Shown here piece by piece: positions 48,763 through 52,337 of a stretch of DNA of 52,337 nucleotides (the first letter of the stretch is position 1; each line of letters starts with the position of its first letter). The position numbers were made by a program, and so were the translations under genes. A model generated the notes under the pieces. It was not told the origin of the DNA. It was given only the letters and a program-made list of their open reading frames with translations, and did no database searches. The DNA is from a virus: positions 1 to 52,337 of IMG/VR virus record IMGVR_UViG_3300035199_000755, one strand, 5' to 3'.

Positions 48763-51516
48763 CTATGATGAAGGGGATTGTTTGGCAGAAACGGCAGCGA
48801 TGCCCTGTTGGACTGTCGCCTGCATCGATGCAAACGTTCCATATGAGTAGATAGACATTGCTGTAAAGTTTGATGTAAAGCTGCCGGGGGCAAAAGTATG
48901 GCTTAGCTTTGAAATCATGTATATGTTATCTGCATTTGTTCCAGTGTCAAAATCTATATAAAGCTGTTGCCCGAAGCTTAAAAAAGGACAACCGAGTATG
49001 GAGAAACTTACCTGCGTTGGTAGTATTTCCTGCGGCATGTTTCCCGTCGTGCCGCCGGTTGGACTGCCGGCACCAGCCGGGGTGGAAGAAAGACGAGCAG
49101 AAAGCAAACCAGAGTGTGTAAGACTACTAAGACCAGCAGCCTTTATGACTGAGGCGGATGTTCCATACCTGATGGCTGGAGCCAGCTTTGGCATTACTTC
49201 CGCCACCTTGCTCGATATCGGATGGAGGGAGACTGTAGCATTTCCAGCCAGTACCGCCGCGATCTGGGCGGCGGCGTCGCCTGCGGCGGATGTCGAAATC
49301 AATCCTTTGCTTAAGAGTTGCTGCAGCTGCGCACCGAAAAGGGTGCCGTCAAATTCGCCGAAGTCAGTGCGATTGAAAGACTGTGCTGCGCCCACATCAC
49401 CAAGAAGAAGAGCCTTGGCTGCCGTGTAGGGAGTGGAATTCATATCAAAGATGTGTATTCGAACAATGTTCATATCCCCAGTCAATGATGCTGGTTCCCC
49501 ATCGTCCGCCATTGTCGATGTGGTGGACATGTATATCGTGACATGGGGTCGTTGAAATGTTCCGCCGTAGGTATTGGCGCTGCGGCCTTTTGATCGGACC
49601 TGTCGAGGACCGCTGCCGCCCTTCGCGCCGACAAGATCGACGTTGCTTAATCCGTACGCCGGTGAGTCGTCCTTCTTTACAAAATCCGACTGAATTATAT
49701 TAAACATCGCCTGTAGGGGTAGGTTTGCCCTCCGGTTATCTTGAAAATACTTTGTTAAGCGCGCATAGAGGGGAGCTTTCTTTATTGGAAACGACGCAAC
49801 AGAGCGGCTTCGCATCCTGGCGGCATTGGCGTTGAACGGATAGTATATGAACTGAAACTCTTTAATACTACCCCCACCAAAGGCCAGGATTGACTGTCCG
49901 TGGAGCGTTGCAACCAGTTTTCCAAGGGAAATCCACTGCTTCGTTGAGAAATTCCCCTCGTTCGGGAGCCATGGATCCTTTCCTGTGGCGAAGGCCTTGT
50001 CCAGCTTGGATTTTGTGGCACCAAGTCGTTGTCGGCCAGTATCATTGTTTTTGTTCGTAAGGGCCCTAGCCAGTTCTTCGAGCTTTGACTTTATGCTCGA
50101 TATACCTGCAGCTAAACATGCTTCGATTTGCGCCTTGACCTCGTTGGTATATGTTCTATCATTGAGACCCTCCATAACAAAAGCTGGAAGGACTTGTCCA
50201 CGTTGGGCGAGGGCACCGGTGGACTGGTTTTGCTGGACCAGCGTTGCAATGTGTTCCCTTAAGGCCCGGATGTTCTGTCCTTCCGAAAGGGAGCCATGGG
50301 TCGAGCCTGTATCAAGAAACTCAAAGTGTTGGGATCCCTCCGTTGCTATCGATATGTTTATGTCGAAACCACCCGTTTGGGAAAGGACATAGCTTGTATT
50401 GTATACCCTATACACCTCGGTCGTTCGCATTTGGTTTAACACCCGAGCAAAAATGTTTCCAGCTGGATTTGGAACCCGATACCCCGACGTAATTACAAGA
50501 TACGTGCTACCCATAAACCTGGGAGATACCAACTCAGACAGCTCGTCCAATCGACTACGATCATGGAGGCGGAGCTGGAGGTTACCGTTCTTGTAGTATT
50601 GAAGACCACCGGCCGAGGTGACATTAAGTGATAGCGATTTTATCGATGCCAGGGGTTGGAATGGGTCGATTATCTTTGATCGACGACCTGCGGCGACGCC
50701 AGATAACCTAGAGCGACTGTCTGTTGACACAAGCGTCTGGGGTGATAGAAATATCTCACTTCCCGCTACGCCAAAACCCTTTAGGTGGCCGGCATTGCCC
50801 TGGTTAGACTCAGTGAACCTCTTTGGTTGGGCCTTTACGATTGAGGATGTTTCGTCTACATTCTTTGCACCCTCTAGATAAAAATACAGGCTACCCTTCG
50901 GAATTGACGGTTTGACCGTCCCACCGGCTTTAGCATACAGGTCTCCGCTTCTGTCGGTAATGACATCGATCCGTAGGTAGGGAGTTGCCATGCTGAGCAC
51001 TGTCGATGGCATCGCATTAAAAAACAACTCGACAATCCTAGTGTTAAACGTCGCTGGAGAAACGACAGTAGAGTTTATACAGACATTTGTAATCTTTGCC
51101 CCGCTCGATGCTGCGTACGTGAGACCGGTTATCTGCTTAAAGCTATGAGCGGTTTTGTCCTTGACCTTAAGACCACTTGCCACGTGGCCGGGCTTATCGT
51201 GCATGTAGACTGATACCATGTTTTTTAGGGTTGCGGATGCTGGACCCTTGAGTGCTGCTAAAAGTTTTTCTCCGGATATGCCGCCAGAGGCACCCTCGAT
51301 GAGACCTGCGATGACCCTGCGATCAGCCTTATTGTTTCTAGACATTAGACCGCCGAGGCTCTGTCCGTTGCTAGCACCACTGTCACTTTTATTGGAGCCA
51401 ATGGAGAGCAGGCCCATGAACGTTGCAAGCTCCTCTATAAGTTCATGTACCTTCTCAGTGGTTGGTTGCTCGTCTTGTACAGGAGCTGACGTGGCTGATG
51501 TTGGCGGCGTTGACAC
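48763..51516 (-). CDS. Large tail/baseplate protein
   Basis: 917 residues. Start is GTG at 51514-51516 with GGGAGAA upstream. The head is Thr/Pro/Ser-rich. The middle has many beta segments (YLRIDVITDRSGDLYAKAGG, GSTYLVITSGYRVP). The last 90 residues (VSFSILGCPFLSFGQQLYID, YMISKLSHTFAPGSFTSNFT) match the pattern of tail hub proteins of the gpD/late-control type, in which LxHxFxxGxFTTxF recurs. It is followed by a gp53-like gene, which supports a baseplate hub or spike assignment. The gene looks richer in G+C than the replication genes. Confidence 0.65.
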   Translation of the reverse strand: MSTPPTSATSAPVQDEQPTTEKVHELIEELATFMGLLSIGSNKSDSGASNGQSLGGLMSRNNKADRRVIAGLIEGASGGISGEKLLAALKGPASATLKNMVSVYMHDKPGHVASGLKVKDKTAHSFKQITGLTYAASSGAKITNVCINSTVVSPATFNTRIVELFFNAMPSTVLSMATPYLRIDVITDRSGDLYAKAGGTVKPSIPKGSLYFYLEGAKNVDETSSIVKAQPKRFTESNQGNAGHLKGFGVAGSEIFLSPQTLVSTDSRSRLSGVAAGRRSKIIDPFQPLASIKSLSLNVTSAGGLQYYKNGNLQLRLHDRSRLDELSELVSPRFMGSTYLVITSGYRVPNPAGNIFARVLNQMRTTEVYRVYNTSYVLSQTGGFDINISIATEGSQHFEFLDTGSTHGSLSEGQNIRALREHIATLVQQNQSTGALAQRGQVLPAFVMEGLNDRTYTNEVKAQIEACLAAGISSIKSKLEELARALTNKNNDTGRQRLGATKSKLDKAFATGKDPWLPNEGNFSTKQWISLGKLVATLHGQSILAFGGGSIKEFQFIYYPFNANAARMRSRSVASFPIKKAPLYARLTKYFQDNRRANLPLQAMFNIIQSDFVKKDDSPAYGLSNVDLVGAKGGSGPRQVRSKGRSANTYGGTFQRPHVTIYMSTTSTMADDGEPASLTGDMNIVRIHIFDMNSTPYTAAKALLLGDVGAAQSFNRTDFGEFDGTLFGAQLQQLLSKGLISTSAAGDAAAQIAAVLAGNATVSLHPISSKVAEVMPKLAPAIRYGTSASVIKAAGLSSLTHSGLLSARLSSTPAGAGSPTGGTTGNMPQEILPTQVSFSILGCPFLSFGQQLYIDFDTGTNADNIYMISKLSHTFAPGSFTSNFTAMSIYSYGTFASMQATVQQGIAAVSAKQSPSS

Positions 51517-51526
51517 TTAATTCTCC

Positions 51527-51835
51527 CTATCCGATGATATCCGTTATGCTTGATAGGTCTGTCGGTATGAGTAGCTGTGTACCACCCTGGATCTGTAGCC
51601 CCCACCCAATATTTGATGTAGCGGCAATGATCCACCATAGTTTACTATCTCCCCAGATTCGACCTGCAACGATGTCCAATCGATCAGTCGTTACAGCCGT
51701 GTACCCATAGACAATTATCGAACCGTTTGATACACCTTCACGGATGGCGCGAACATATTCTGGCGTCGCATACAGCGCATCACCCTGCTCATTCCTTAGT
51801 ATTCCCGTCCTATCGTATCTATTGATTGTGGCCAC
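51527..51835 (-). CDS. T4 gp53-like baseplate wedge protein
   Basis: 102 residues, probable GTG start at 51833-51835 with AGGGGG upstream. The block TTDRLDIVAGRIWGDSKLWW, then IIAATSNIGWGLQIQGGTQL and LLIP, is the signature of gp53/gpX-type proteins, with a LysM-like ending. These connect baseplate wedges around the hub in contractile-tailed phages. The family points to myovirus morphology. It lies ten bases upstream of the large hub-like gene. Confidence 0.82.
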   Translation of the reverse strand: MATINRYDRTGILRNEQGDALYATPEYVRAIREGVSNGSIIVYGYTAVTTDRLDIVAGRIWGDSKLWWIIAATSNIGWGLQIQGGTQLLIPTDLSSITDIIG

Positions 51836-51852
51836 TTTTTATCGCTATCCCC

Positions 51853-52337
51853 CTAGGAAGTCGTATTGTTCTTTGTTGTGTTGGTGCTATTGACCTGATC
51901 GCCTGTCCACTTCTGTATATCCTTGACCCTGGCCTCACCGTGGTCGCCGTTATTCATGTGGGCATCGCCGCCGATAAGACCCATCGACGCCTCGCCGACA
52001 CCGTAGACCGGAGAACGATTAACGCCCATCGAATCCAGACCGGGAACGATATCGTGAACGACCTGAAAGTCCATACTGATTCGACACGCATTCGGGGCCC
52101 TACGACCGATGATACCCTTTGCATCACCGACATTCCACATAAAATTATCCATCCAGTTAAAGTTCATATTTGTACACACACCCGCGAGGCCACGGCCGGG
52201 AGAGCCCTCGGAGAAGCTTCTGATTATCGGATTCGCCGTAGAGGTGGAAGTGCCCGCTTCGGTGGTGGCGGCGAAGAGCTTCTGGGGATTATTGGATATG
52301 TCAGCCGCCGCATCAAGAGCGGCCTTTAGTGCAGCGG
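51853..52337 (-). CDS. Tail/baseplate protein, N-terminus beyond window
   Basis: The minus-strand frame is open from the right edge to TAG at 51853-51855, giving about 161 C-terminal residues. GRGLAGVCTNMNFNWMDNF and RAPNACRISMDFQVVHDIVP, then GLDSMGVNRSPVY, resemble the C-terminal end of phage tail or baseplate proteins with the pattern RAPxxxxIxxxFxxxHDIxPGLD. A GTG at 52177-52179 could start a shorter product, but the frame continues well above it, so a truncated reading is more likely. A longer plus-strand frame here is a shadow. Confidence 0.65.
   Translation of the reverse strand, partial: AALKAALDAAADISNNPQKLFAATTEAGTSTSTANPIIRSFSEGSPGRGLAGVCTNMNFNWMDNFMWNVGDAKGIIGRRAPNACRISMDFQVVHDIVPGLDSMGVNRSPVYGVGEASMGLIGGDAHMNNGDHGEARVKDIQKWTGDQVNSTNTTKNNTTS

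Noticed and set aside
48416-48850. 144-residue plus-strand frame
   Set aside because: It crosses the 5' end of the family A polymerase gene and the 3' end of the hub-like gene, has no domain, and no convincing ribosome binding site.
51826-52329. 167-residue open frame on the plus strand at the right edge
   Set aside because: It lies opposite the open minus-strand tail gene and its residues show no domain; the minus frame has recognisable tail-protein motifs.
1-52337. tRNA genes, integrase, transposase or insertion sequence
   Set aside because: Gaps between genes are all under about 120 bases and none shows a cloverleaf or terminal inverted repeats; no protein has recombinase motifs.

Overview
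This window is a gene-dense stretch of a large tailed-phage genome, most likely a marine or other aquatic myovirus of a Gram-negative host. The evidence is a T4 gp53-like baseplate protein and other tail proteins at the right end, giant repeat-built tail fibres, holin- and spanin-like membrane proteins, and a T4/T7-style replication set (gp32-like SSB, DnaB-like helicase, 5'-3' exonuclease, RecA-like recombinase). All genes but one run on the minus strand, so transcription goes from high to low coordinates. Many neighbours overlap by 1-20 bases. No tRNA, integrase, transposase, CRISPR array, capsid or terminase gene was seen, and no stretch of 300 bases lacks a gene.

Layout, left to right. 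1-6.8 kb: small unknown proteins, a pterin-dehydratase-fold protein, a coiled-coil protein with two helix-turn-helix-like segments, membrane proteins including a holin candidate, and a superoxide-dismutase-fold protein that has lost its metal ligands. 6.8-14.7 kb: one compact operon for nucleotides and sugars. It holds UDP-glucuronate decarboxylase, a UDP-galactopyranose-mutase-like enzyme, a nucleotide kinase, a GT-B glycosyltransferase, a UDP-sugar 4-epimerase, a ThyA-family enzyme with the dCMP-hydroxymethylase Asn-to-Asp signature, a GIY-YIG nuclease, an IMPDH/GMPR-family enzyme, thymidine kinase and dCMP deaminase. 14.8-15.8 kb: a tubulin/FtsZ-like GTPase. 15.9-25.0 kb: three fibre proteins sharing 17 copies of one module, then two small virion-like proteins. 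25.1-28.7 kb: a family C DNA polymerase (DnaE-like). 28.8-30.3 kb: the only plus-strand gene, a nucleotidyltransferase-like protein. 30.2-31.6 kb: a dUTPase/dCTPase-family protein and small proteins. 31.7-37.9 kb: DnaJ, a lytic transglycosylase, a full-length DnaK, Hsp20, an M15 peptidase, a secreted alpha/beta hydrolase and ThyX. 37.9-41.3 kb: a spanin-like pair and a B12-dependent ribonucleotide reductase. 41.3-48.7 kb: replication and recombination genes ending with a short family A polymerase. 48.8-52.3 kb: baseplate and tail genes.

The most interesting system is the 9.1-14.7 kb operon. Read as a pathway it could make hydroxymethyl-dCMP (ThyA-family enzyme), phosphorylate it (kinase), convert UDP-glucuronate to UDP-xylose, then UDP-arabinopyranose, then UDP-arabinofuranose (decarboxylase, epimerase, mutase), and transfer the sugar to DNA (glycosyltransferase). 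That is the logic of arabinosyl-hydroxymethylcytosine DNA known from RB69-type phages. ThyX elsewhere in the window could supply dTMP, which frees the ThyA homologue for another job. A dUTPase/dCTPase-family protein could lower dCTP. This is inference from families and order, not proof. Other notable items are the tubulin-like protein, the phage DnaK-DnaJ-Hsp20 set, the dead SOD fold, two different DNA polymerases with a Leu762-type family A enzyme, and a recurring terminal peptide that resembles T4 capsid-targeting signals. All similarity statements come from reading motifs by eye; no database search was run.
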